This document shows, in pieces, positions 7,146 to 13,793 of a DNA stretch of 64,000 nucleotides (its first letter is position 1; the number at the start of each line of letters is the position of its first letter). The position numbers and the translations under genes are program-made. Origin of the DNA: Protaetiibacter larvae (lineage in GTDB: Bacteria > Actinomycetota > Actinomycetes > Actinomycetales > Microbacteriaceae); contig NZ_CP043504.1 of NCBI RefSeq assembly GCF_008365275.1, positions 310,001 through 374,000 of the forward strand. The letters are read 5' to 3'. The notes beneath the pieces were generated by a model, which was given only the letters and a program-made list of their open reading frames with translations, searched no databases and had not been told where the DNA came from.

Positions 7146-7886
7146 ATGACCGACCTTTCAACGCCCGCACCCTTCCAAGGGCAGTGCACAGCGCACAGGA
7201 AGAACGGCGCGCGTTGTCGGAAGCACGCCATCAACGGAAGCAACGTCTGCCGCACACACGGCGGAGCCGCACCCCAGGTGAAGCGCGCAGCAGCCCTCCG
7301 TCTGCTCATGGCGGCAGATTCGGTCGCGGGTGAACTCGTGAGAATCGCACTCTCCAAGACCGCGTCCGACGCGACCAAGGTGCAGGCGATCTTCGGCATC
7401 CTCGACCGCGCAGGCCTCAACCCGCGCCAGGCGGTGGATGTGGACGTCGCCGTTGGCATCAAGCAGTCGCCCGAGGACATCTACGCGAACGTCGTGCTCG
7501 CCTCCACGGTGCCGATCACTGGCCCCAAGCCCGCCGACTGGGATGACGCCCTGGACGGCTCGTGGGAGTTCTTCTCCGGCCAGGCGGCGCTCCCCGACCC
7601 GAACGTCATCGACGCAGAGATCGTGGAGACACCCGCGCCGGTGCAGCGTGCCCGCGAGACGGAGATGGACGACGCCGAGCGCAACGCGCACCGACGCGAG
7701 AGGTTCCTCCAGGAGCAGCGCGCCGAGCGCAGTACCCCGACTCCACCGCAGCCGAGCATCGAGGACGACCCGCGCGACCGACAGCCGGTGCGGAGCCGGG
7801 ACGAGGCGCTGACCAAGGGGCGCGAGCGGTTCCTCGTTCAGCGCGAGGGGCTGGCCCCGAAGAAGCGCCACCAGCGGCGGGCATGA
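7146..7886 (+). CDS. Phage-type zinc-knuckle protein (HGG motif)
   Basis: The N-terminus carries a compact metal-binding pattern: C at QCTAHRKNGARC, then KHAINGSNVCRTHGGAAPQV, i.e. three Cys and His residues followed by HGGA-P. This motif recurs in small proteins of phages and mobile elements, often near packaging genes; its function is not established. Residues 45-110 are helical, and residues 150-246 are charged and Arg/Glu-rich, probably disordered. AUG 7146 is preceded by TGGAGAA; the frame stays open upstream to 6966 but that stretch crosses the hairpin and has no ribosome binding site. The 246-residue product is probably DNA- or nucleoprotein-associated. Confidence 0.6.
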   Translation: MTDLSTPAPFQGQCTAHRKNGARCRKHAINGSNVCRTHGGAAPQVKRAAALRLLMAADSVAGELVRIALSKTASDATKVQAIFGILDRAGLNPRQAVDVDVAVGIKQSPEDIYANVVLASTVPITGPKPADWDDALDGSWEFFSGQAALPDPNVIDAEIVETPAPVQRARETEMDDAERNAHRRERFLQEQRAERSTPTPPQPSIEDDPRDRQPVRSRDEALTKGRERFLVQREGLAPKKRHQRRA

Positions 7887-8011
7887 CCATGCGCCACACA
7901 GGATTGGCCGCTCCTGGGCGAACGGCCCACGCGAGTACGCGGGCCTCATTCGCGCTCTCCGACCACGCAAACGCCGGAAACCGGGCCGTGTTGCCATTCG
8001 AATATTTGTTC

Positions 8012-8058
8012 GAGGAGAGTTCCTCCTCAGGCGGAACCGTCCGGTTCGGACTTCCGCC
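8012..8058 (+). promoter_or_regulatory. Two adjacent hairpins ahead of the 8088 gene
   Basis: GAGGA/TCCTC (8012-8025) and the larger GGCGGAA...TTCCGCC (8030-8058, with an inner GTCCG-GTT-CGGAC) stand in tandem, 29 bp before the next start codon. They may terminate upstream transcription or act as a leader structure. The 200-bp gap also has an AT-rich patch (about 7995-8010, AATATTTG) that could hold a promoter. Confidence 0.4.
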
Positions 8059-8087
8059 GGATCAACCGACCCAGAGAGGAACCGATC

Positions 8088-8519
8088 ATGGCCCCGAAGA
8101 AGCCCACCACCGCCCCGCTCGCGCACCGCGTCCCCGCCGAGCCGACCGCGCTGATTCTCGACTACTGCCGCTGGCTCAAAGAGCAGACCGGCTACGACGT
8201 CGACCCGATGAGCGTCTACCTCGGCTCCGCCCTGCGTGGGGCTTTCAAAAAATCGCCCGGCAACCAGAAGCGGCTCGCGGCACAGGCCGAGCGGATCGCC
8301 GCCGAGAAGGTCGCCCGAGAGCAGCGCCGCGCCGAGCGCGCAGCGAAGGTCGAGAAGCCGAAGGTCGAGAAGCCCAAGCCCGCGCCGAAGGGCAAGGCGA
8401 CCAAGGCCGCACCCGCGCCGAGCCGTCGCCGCCCGCTGAAGGGTTCGACGGTCGCCACCGCTGAGGGCGTGGTCATCGCGCAGCAGCGCCACATCGACCT
8501 CACGGACGGTGCCCAGTGA
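8088..8519 (+). CDS. Hypothetical protein with Lys/Ala-rich tail
   Basis: A 143-residue protein. Residues 15-60 (TALILDYCRWLKEQTGYDVDPMSVYLGSAL) look folded and helical; residues 70-120 are a basic Lys/Ala/Pro tail with repeated VEKPK, resembling histone-like or nucleic-acid-binding tails. I cannot name a family. AGAGAGGA upstream gives a good start, and the last 4 bp overlap the next gene (GTGA), so they are co-translated. Confidence 0.6.
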   Translation: MAPKKPTTAPLAHRVPAEPTALILDYCRWLKEQTGYDVDPMSVYLGSALRGAFKKSPGNQKRLAAQAERIAAEKVAREQRRAERAAKVEKPKVEKPKPAPKGKATKAAPAPSRRRPLKGSTVATAEGVVIAQQRHIDLTDGAQ

Positions 8520-8881
8520 GCGACCGGCCCGTGAACGTCCACAAGTCCGCACCTGAGACGGCGTCCGAGGCGTCGGGCTGGGAAGCGGTGAAGAAGCGCG
8601 GCTTGGACTTCGGGCTGTGCATCCGGTGCGCCTCGCAACTGGCGTGGGGCTGTCAGAACGGGTTCACCACTGTCCATCCGCCGTGTCCGGCGTGCGCGCC
8701 GCTCGTGGCGCTCCTGCCGAGGGAGCGGGTGAACGGGTGGCGCACGGTCAACGGGGCGAGCCGCGACGGTGCGAACTGGCCCAGCCCCACAGCCGGTGCC
8801 ACCCAGAACCTCACCCGGAAGGATTCCGGCTCCCCGCGTAGGGGTGGGACTCCCGAGCAGCGCCGAAAGGCCACACGATGA
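8516..8881 (+). CDS. Hypothetical protein with Cys-rich zinc-ribbon-like core
   Basis: A 121-residue protein with CIRCASQLAWGC and, 14 residues on, CPAC, a spacing compatible with a zinc ribbon at about residues 32-61. The C-terminal 50 residues are polar and probably disordered. It is translationally coupled to both neighbours, by a GTGA overlap upstream and an ATGA overlap with the serine recombinase downstream, so it may assist recombination. That role is inferred only from position. Confidence 0.55.
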   Translation: MSDRPVNVHKSAPETASEASGWEAVKKRGLDFGLCIRCASQLAWGCQNGFTTVHPPCPACAPLVALLPRERVNGWRTVNGASRDGANWPSPTAGATQNLTRKDSGSPRRGGTPEQRRKATR

Positions 8882-9531
8882 GCGCGAAGCACTGCCTGAT
8901 CTACGTCAGGGTCAGCACCGAGGAACAGGCCGCGTCCGGGCTGGGCGTCGAGGCGCAGACCGCACAGGCCGTAGCCGAGTGCGAGCGGCGCGGTTGGACA
9001 TACGAGGTTCTGGCCGACCTCGGCGCGAGCGGGAAGCACGTGAACCCGAACCTGCGGCGAGCGCTCGACATGCTCGACGCCCACCAAGCCGACGCGCTCA
9101 TGGTGGCGAAGTTGGACCGGCTCGCCCGCAGCGTTCGGCACGCCGCAGCGATCATCGACGACGCAACCCGCACCGGCTGGGCGCTCGTGGTGCTCGACAA
9201 CGCCCTCGACCTCACCACGCCGGGCGGCAGGGCGATGGCGCAGATGCTGGCGACGTTTGCAGAGTACGAGCGCGAGATGATCTCCTCCCGCACCAAGGAA
9301 GCCCTCGCCGCCCGCAAAGCACGCGGACTCCACAACGGGCGCAAGTCAGCGATCCCGGCAGGCGTGCTGCGGCGCATCGTCCTCGACCGCGACGCGGGGC
9401 GCTCCTTCGACAGCATCGCCCGCACGCTCACCGCCGACGGCGTACTCACCCCGACCGGCCTCGACACCTGGCACGAGTCCACCGTCCGCCGCGCCTACGC
9501 CAGCGCGGCCCGCACCCCTCAGGAGGCATGA
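8878..9531 (+). CDS. Serine recombinase, resolvase/invertase family
   Basis: This 217-residue protein starts with the catalytic domain of small serine recombinases: IYVRVSTEEQ with the nucleophilic serine at residue 13, the RG(W)xY segment, and KLDRLARS followed by MLATFAEYEREMISSRTKEAL, the long helix E. Residues 155-215 form a helix-turn-helix DNA-binding tail (RRIVLDRDAGRSFDSIARTL). The length matches resolvases and invertases, not large serine integrases. It could resolve multimers or invert a segment. It ends 1 bp before the tyrosine integrase start, so the two recombinases are made from one message. Confidence 0.92.
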   Translation: MSAKHCLIYVRVSTEEQAASGLGVEAQTAQAVAECERRGWTYEVLADLGASGKHVNPNLRRALDMLDAHQADALMVAKLDRLARSVRHAAAIIDDATRTGWALVVLDNALDLTTPGGRAMAQMLATFAEYEREMISSRTKEALAARKARGLHNGRKSAIPAGVLRRIVLDRDAGRSFDSIARTLTADGVLTPTGLDTWHESTVRRAYASAARTPQEA

Positions 9532-9532
9532 C

Positions 9533-10735
9533 ATGGCGCACGTTCGAGAGGTAGCCCGCAAGGACGGTTCGGCGTGGGAGTGCCGGTGGCGGGAGCCGGG
9601 AGGCACATTCAAGCAACGCACTTTCCCCACGGAGGAAACGGCCCGGGAGTTCGTCGTTGAACTCAAGATCGAACGCCGCGACAACGGCACCACGACGCAC
9701 ATGTCTCGACTCGGCAAGAAGTTCCAGGACGTGGCCGACGCAAGCATGGCGGCGAGCGCCCACCGACTCAAGCCCAAGACGCTGCGCGGCTACGAGGACG
9801 CGTACCGCCTGCATATCTTCCCGACCTTCGGGCAGCGGCGCATTAACACGATTACGTCGATGGACGTCGAGAAGTGGATGTCCGAGATGCAGCGGAAGAC
9901 ATCACTGCAGACGGGACGACCCTACGCAGCCGCGAGTGTCCGGGGCGCGTTCGTCGCGCTGACCAAGGTGTTCTCGTACGCAGTCAAGCACCGCCTCATC
10001 CCGGCCAACCCCTGCGCGCCCGTCGAGCGCCCGCGCCTTCACCCGCACGACATGGTGTTTCTGGCACCTGACGAGGTGGCCGCGGTCGCGTCGGAGTTGG
10101 ACGCGCTGCCGCCTTACGGCCTGCTGGTGAGGGTGGCTGCATACTCCGGCCTGCGCGCCGGAGAACTCGCCGCGCTGCGAATCCGGGACGTGAACTTCCT
10201 CCGCGGGCATGTCGAGGTGCGCCGAACGGTCGCACGAGGTAAGGACGGCTGGACCTTTGGCACCCCAAAGTCCGCACGTTCGACCCGCGACGTGCCTCTG
10301 CCGCGATCCGTTTTGGAGGAACTGCGGGCGTACCTCGCGCAGCACCCGCACCGCACTGATCCGCAGGCGGCGCTGTGGCCCGGACGGCGGAAGGGCGGCT
10401 ACGGCGAGACCCGCGCGCCACTCGACTACGACCGACAGATCAACGTCGGTTCCGTGTACCGGAACCACTTCGCCCCCGCTCTGGCACGGCTCGGCATCCA
10501 GCCCGCACGTTGGCACGACCTGCGACATTTCTACGCAAGCGCGTGCGCGGCACAGGGTATCGACATTCGCAAGGTGTCCAGGTGGATGGGTCACGCCAAC
10601 ATCAACACGACTGACTCGATCTACACACACTTGTTCAACGGATCAGCCGTCGCCGACATGGATCGCCTCGACGCTCTCGCGACCGCACCCCCGGCTGCGC
10701 CCGTACCGCGCATCGGAAGGACCGCGGAGGTATGA
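9533..10735 (+). CDS. int: Tyrosine integrase
   Basis: This 400-residue site-specific recombinase has an N-terminal arm/SAM-like region (residues 1-150) and a catalytic domain with the full set of active-site residues: R208 (SGLRAGEL), K246 (TPKSAR), H328 and R331 (WHDLRHF), H354 (MGHANI) and the nucleophile Y364 (SIYTHLF). It would integrate the element into the nearby tRNA-Tyr and excise it together with a directionality factor, possibly the 4628 protein. The ATG follows GGAGG by 7 bases inside the end of the serine recombinase gene. It overlaps the next small gene by 4 bp. Confidence 0.95.
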   Translation: MAHVREVARKDGSAWECRWREPGGTFKQRTFPTEETAREFVVELKIERRDNGTTTHMSRLGKKFQDVADASMAASAHRLKPKTLRGYEDAYRLHIFPTFGQRRINTITSMDVEKWMSEMQRKTSLQTGRPYAAASVRGAFVALTKVFSYAVKHRLIPANPCAPVERPRLHPHDMVFLAPDEVAAVASELDALPPYGLLVRVAAYSGLRAGELAALRIRDVNFLRGHVEVRRTVARGKDGWTFGTPKSARSTRDVPLPRSVLEELRAYLAQHPHRTDPQAALWPGRRKGGYGETRAPLDYDRQINVGSVYRNHFAPALARLGIQPARWHDLRHFYASACAAQGIDIRKVSRWMGHANINTTDSIYTHLFNGSAVADMDRLDALATAPPAAPVPRIGRTAEV

Positions 10736-11019
10736 CCGCTTACGAGTGCGGCAACCCCAACGCCCGCGCGATCTTCGCGGAGCACGTCGCAATGCTCCAG
10801 CCCGCGCTGGAGGCGCTTTATCGCGAGTTGCTAGTGAACTTGCTCCGCGAACCGCCCGAGCGCTTGCTGGCCTGGGCCGACCTCGTCAACCCCGACGTGC
10901 TCGAAGCACTCATGCGCGCAGGGAACGGCGGTTGGCTGCGCGCAGTCGAAGCGCTCAACCTCGACATCGAGCACGGCTACGACGTGACGACTGAGCCACG
11001 CGACAGGCCCGACCACTGA
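10732..11019 (+). CDS. Small hypothetical protein after the integrase
   Basis: A 95-residue acidic helical protein (for example PALEALYRELLVNLLREPPERLLAW) with no recognisable family and no membrane or export signal. Its ATG overlaps the integrase stop (ATGA), so it is translationally coupled and belongs to the integration module. It is the last gene before the attachment site and could modulate integrase, but nothing in the sequence shows that. Confidence 0.6.
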   Translation: MTAYECGNPNARAIFAEHVAMLQPALEALYRELLVNLLREPPERLLAWADLVNPDVLEALMRAGNGGWLRAVEALNLDIEHGYDVTTEPRDRPDH

Positions 11020-11070
11020 ACGGCGGACGAGGGGTTCCGGAGGGGATCGTGAACCGCCCTGTCGCAGCGC

Positions 11071-11114
11071 AAAGGCCCGGTGCACCGAGAGAACTCAGTG
11101 CTACCGGGCCTTTT
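11071..11114. terminator. Bidirectional terminator between element and tRNA-Tyr
   Basis: AAAGGCCCGGT (11071-11081) pairs with ACCGGGCCTTTT (11103-11114), and GCAC/GTGC extends the stem inside past one bulged T. T-tracts on both strands allow it to end the integrase operon rightward and the tRNA transcript leftward. Confidence 0.8.
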
Positions 11115-11122
11115 CCTGTGGG

Positions 11123-11204
11123 TGGCGAGTGAGGGATTCGAACCCCCGAAGGCTATGCCGGCTGATTTACAGTCAGATCCCTTTGGCCGCTTGGGTAACT
11201 CGCC
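11123..11204 (-). tRNA. tRNA-Tyr (anticodon GTA)
   Basis: The minus strand reads GGCGAGT at the 5' end (11204) and ACTCGCC plus discriminator A at the 3' end, giving a 7-bp acceptor stem. The anticodon loop CTGTAAA contains GTA (complement at 11168-11170). GGTTCGAATCC forms the T arm, and a long variable arm is present, as expected for bacterial tRNA-Tyr. CCA is not encoded. On the minus strand a TATCCT box (11251-11256) is a possible promoter. The 3' half is the likely integration site of the element at its left. Confidence 0.96.
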
Positions 11205-11313
11205 GTGTGCGCGCCCGACTCGTGTGTTCACCAACCGCACGCGCCCCTCAAGGATACAAGGTCGGACGGGGCGCCGGGACCACGCGCGTACCGGTCGGCC
11301 GGCCGCGGGCGGC

Positions 11314-12084
11314 TCAGGCGACCGCGTCGCCGTAGCGGATCGCGGCACGGGCCACCCGCCCCACGTAGTCGGTCGCCGAGTTGTACGAGATCACCCCGGT
11401 GCGCCAGCCCTCCTCGGTGTCGAAGGCGGTACTCGCCCGGCACAGGTAGTTGCTGGCCGCGACGACCGCGTCGTCGATGTTCTGCGGATCCTCGATGCCG
11501 TCGCCGTTGCCGTCGACGTGCCAGTTGCGCCAGGTCTGCGGGATGAGCTGCATGGGACCGACCGCGCGGTCCCCGTCCGGGTCGCCGTCGATCTCGCCGC
11601 CGTCGCTGTCGGGGATGAGCGCCACCCCGTCGCCGTCGAGCGCGACCCCGAAGATCGGCGGCACCGCGGTGCCCGTCTCGTCGAGCCGCGAGCCGCCGTG
11701 ACGGGCGTGGTCCGACTCGATCGCACCGATGCCGGCGAGGGTCGCCCAGCTCAGCCGGCACTCCGGCATGGCGGCGGCCTTCACGATCGCCGCGCCCGCG
11801 TAGGCGGCGAGCGCCCGGGCCGGGATGCCGGTGGCATCCGATGCCGCCCCCAACCACTCCAGGTCGACGAGGCCGGCGACCCCCGGACCGGTCGGGGTCG
11901 CCGCGGCGACGGGAGGCGCCACCGGCGGCGCCCAGCGCGGCAGCGGCTCGGGGGGTGCCCCGGGCTCCGGCCACCCCGAGCCCACCGGACGCGGCGCGAA
12001 CACGAGCGTGATGAGCGCCGCCACGAGCGCCACCCCGAGAGCCACGGCGGCCACGACGCCGAAGGATCGGAGCAGGCTGCGCAT
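11314..12084 (-). CDS. Secreted lytic murein transglycosylase
   Basis: A 256-residue protein with an N-terminal membrane anchor or signal (residues 6-32, [22 protein letters not shown]), a Pro-rich linker, and a MltB/SLT-like domain. [17 protein letters not shown] carries the catalytic glutamate and [17 protein letters not shown] the substrate groove motif; [25 protein letters not shown] is typical of the family. It would cleave peptidoglycan glycan strands outside the cell. The ATG at 12084 follows GGAGG directly. A longer reading would overlap the start of yajQ and is rejected. Only 23 bp separate it from divergent yajQ, so their promoters overlap. Confidence 0.9.
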   Translation of the reverse strand: MRSLLRSFGVVAAVALGVALVAALITLVFAPRPVGSGWPEPGAPPEPLPRWAPPVAPPVAAATPTGPGVAGLVDLEWLGAASDATGIPARALAAYAGAAIVKAAAMPECRLSWATLAGIGAIESDHARHGGSRLDETGTAVPPIFGVALDGDGVALIPDSDGGEIDGDPDGDRAVGPMQLIPQTWRNWHVDGNGDGIEDPQNIDDAVVAASNYLCRASTAFDTEEGWRTGVISYNSATDYVGRVARAAIRYGDAVA

Positions 12085-12107
12085 CCTCCACGTCCTACCA
12101 TGGCGAC

Positions 12108-12596
12108 ATGGCAGATTCCTCATTCGACATCGTGAGCAAGGTCGACACGATGGAGACCCAGAACGCTCTGAGCCAGGCGCAGAAGGAGATCGCGCAGCGC
12201 TACGACTTCAAGAACGTGGGCGCGTCGATCGAGTTCTCGGGCGAGAAGATCCTCATGAAGGCCAACTCGGAGGACCGCGTGAAGGCGGTGCTCGACGTGT
12301 TCGAGCAGAAGCTCATCAAGCGCGGCATCTCGCTGCGCTCGCTGGATGCGGGCGACCCGTTCCCCTCGGGCAAGGAGTACCGCATCGAGGCGAAGATCAA
12401 GGAGGGCATCTCGAGCGAGGACGCCAAGAAGATCTCCAAGATCATCCGCGACGAGGCGCCCAAGTCGGTCAAGTCGCAGATCCAGGGCGACGAGCTGCGG
12501 GTGCAGTCGAAGAGCCGCGACGACCTGCAGGCCACCATGGCGCTGCTCAAGGGCAAGGACCTCGACGTCGCCCTGCAGTTCGTGAACTTCCGCTGA
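12108..12596 (+). CDS. yajQ: YajQ family nucleotide-binding protein
   Basis: The 162-residue sequence matches the YajQ/UPF0234 family over its whole length: [10 protein letters not shown] at the start, [14 protein letters not shown], an [19 protein letters not shown]-type helix and LQFVNFR at the end. Members form a two-domain ferredoxin-like fold, and some bind cyclic di-GMP or act as co-regulators; the role in actinobacteria is not settled. TACCAT 6 bp before the ATG with no ribosome binding site suggests a leaderless mRNA whose promoter lies inside the 5' end of the divergent transglycosylase gene. Confidence 0.95.
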   Translation: MADSSFDIVSKVDTMETQNALSQAQKEIAQRYDFKNVGASIEFSGEKILMKANSEDRVKAVLDVFEQKLIKRGISLRSLDAGDPFPSGKEYRIEAKIKEGISSEDAKKISKIIRDEAPKSVKSQIQGDELRVQSKSRDDLQATMALLKGKDLDVALQFVNFR

Positions 12597-12601
12597 TCCC
12601 T

Positions 12602-12668
12602 GGCGCGGTTTCGGCCGGATGGCACCGGCGAAACCGCGCCACCCGGCCGAAACCGCCCCTTCGGGGCG
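12602..12668. repeat. Palindromic repeat, family 2, copy 1, plus a small hairpin
   Basis: Arms 12602-12623 and 12638-12659 pair over GCGGTTTCGGCCGG and beyond with one mismatch in the inner part. The centre (12624-12637) is nearly the same as in the copy at 30056-30115. It begins 6 bp after the yajQ stop codon. Immediately after it, CGCCCC-TTC-GGGGCG (12654-12668) makes a second short hairpin. It probably works as a terminator; the second copy makes it a repeat family. Confidence 0.8.
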
Positions 12669-12726
12669 ACCTCATGTATCAATGGGGGCTTGTGGGCGCT
12701 CTTGGCTCACCGTGAAGATTCAATCC

Positions 12727-13338
12727 ATGGGCGAGGGGGAGTCCGTTCGCAGCTCCGGCCCCGCCGATGGCGGAGAGTCCGCTCCGCTGTGGGCGCAGGC
12801 CGGGGAGCTGTTCACCGCATGGCGCGCGGGACGCGCCGGCGGCATCGACCAACTCGTGCGACTCGTCTCCCCCGTGCTGTGGCATGTGGTGCGCGCCTAC
12901 GGCCTGCGCCGGGATGAGGCCGAGGACGTCGTCCAGAACACCTGGCTCGCGCTCGTGCGCAGCCGCGAGAGCATCCAGGATCCCCGCACCGTCGTCGCGT
13001 GGCTGACCACGACCGCGCGCCGGGAGTCGTGGCGGGTCGCGAAGGCGGTCGGCAAGCAGGCGCCGGTCGCCGACGAGACGCTCGAATGGCTGGGCGACAG
13101 CGTCGAGGCGGCCGAGCAGTCCGCCGAGCGCAGCATCGAGTCCGCCCGCCTGTGGCGCGCCGTCGCGGCGCTCCCCGAACGCTGCCGCCGGCTGCTGCGT
13201 GTGATCGCCTTCGCCGAGCGTCCCGACTACGAGAGCCTCTCGACCGAGCTGCACATGCCGATCGGCAGCATCGGTCCCACCCGCGGACGCTGCCTCGGCA
13301 AGCTCCGGGAACTCATGATCGAAGGGGCGGCCGGATGA
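12727..13338 (+). CDS. ECF-type RNA polymerase sigma factor
   Basis: A sigma-70 family protein of about 203 residues. Region 2 is seen in RAYGLRRDEAEDVVQNTWLALVRS with a following WLTTTARRESWR, and region 4 in ALPERCRRLLRVIAFAERPDYESLSTELHMPIGSIGPTRGRCLGKLREL. It would direct polymerase to a specific promoter set, probably including its own operon. It heads a four-gene cassette with a 4-bp overlap to the next gene, a protease and a CHAT protein. No anti-sigma factor with a membrane domain is adjacent. The start is uncertain: GTG 12712 or ATG 12682 are also in frame and none has a clear ribosome binding site. Confidence 0.88.
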   Translation: MGEGESVRSSGPADGGESAPLWAQAGELFTAWRAGRAGGIDQLVRLVSPVLWHVVRAYGLRRDEAEDVVQNTWLALVRSRESIQDPRTVVAWLTTTARRESWRVAKAVGKQAPVADETLEWLGDSVEAAEQSAERSIESARLWRAVAALPERCRRLLRVIAFAERPDYESLSTELHMPIGSIGPTRGRCLGKLRELMIEGAAG

Positions 13339-13793
13339 TGCCCAGCAACGACGACGCCCGGCTGTTCGCCTCGCTGCGGCAGCTGTGGGAGGAACGCGAT
13401 CCGATGCCCGAGGGGCTCGTCGAGGACGTGCTGGTCGCGCTCGAGACCCATCGCCTGGCGGACGAGTACCGCGAACTGCTGCTCGTGTCCGATGAGCACA
13501 CGCTCGCCGGCGTCCGCGGGGAGGCGCCCCGCATCCTGCAGTTCGGCGCCCAGGCGATCACCCTCATGCTGCGCATCGACACCGACGGCGACCGCCACCG
13601 GATCGACGGCTGGCTCGCGCCCCCGCGCGCCGGCCGGGTCGTGCTCGAGATCGACGGCGTCGAGCACGCCTCCGTGCCGATCAGCGCCGAAGGCCGCTTC
13701 GAGTTCGCCGAGGTGCCGAGCGGATCGTGCCGGCTCGCCATCCACCCGGCGGACGAGGACGGCCACAGCGTGACCGGCGAGTTCCGTGTCTGA
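13335..13793 (+). CDS. Hypothetical protein of the sigma-S8-CHAT cassette
   Basis: A 152-residue protein overlapping the sigma factor stop by ATGA and the protease start by 8 bp. Residues 1-50 are helical (LFASLRQLWEERDPMPEGLVEDVLVALE), and residues 60-150 are beta-rich with a PSGSCRLAIHP ending, like carboxypeptidase-regulatory or transthyretin-like folds. The position right after an ECF sigma factor suggests a soluble anti-sigma or sensor function, which is inferred from context only. I could not name a family. Confidence 0.75.
   Translation: MMPSNDDARLFASLRQLWEERDPMPEGLVEDVLVALETHRLADEYRELLLVSDEHTLAGVRGEAPRILQFGAQAITLMLRIDTDGDRHRIDGWLAPPRAGRVVLEIDGVEHASVPISAEGRFEFAEVPSGSCRLAIHPADEDGHSVTGEFRV

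Larger units (their letters stand above)
1..11123. mobile_element. Right-hand part of a tRNA-Tyr-integrated genetic element
   Basis: The region ends with a tyrosine integrase pointing toward the 3' end of tRNA-Tyr, the classical arrangement for site-specific integration into a tRNA gene. It contains an excisionase-like protein, a primase-helicase, a phage-type zinc-knuckle protein, a serine recombinase and a restriction-modification cargo, none of which are chromosomal housekeeping genes. The start is outside the window, so the size is unknown. No second copy of the tRNA 3' end occurs in the window, so the distal att site must lie to the left. The exact right boundary is somewhere within the tRNA 3' half and is inferred. 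Confidence 0.8.

Noticed and set aside
12085-12123. Longer N-terminus for the transglycosylase
   Set aside because: It would overlap the yajQ start and its promoter, and the signal anchor begins properly at the ATG at 12084.
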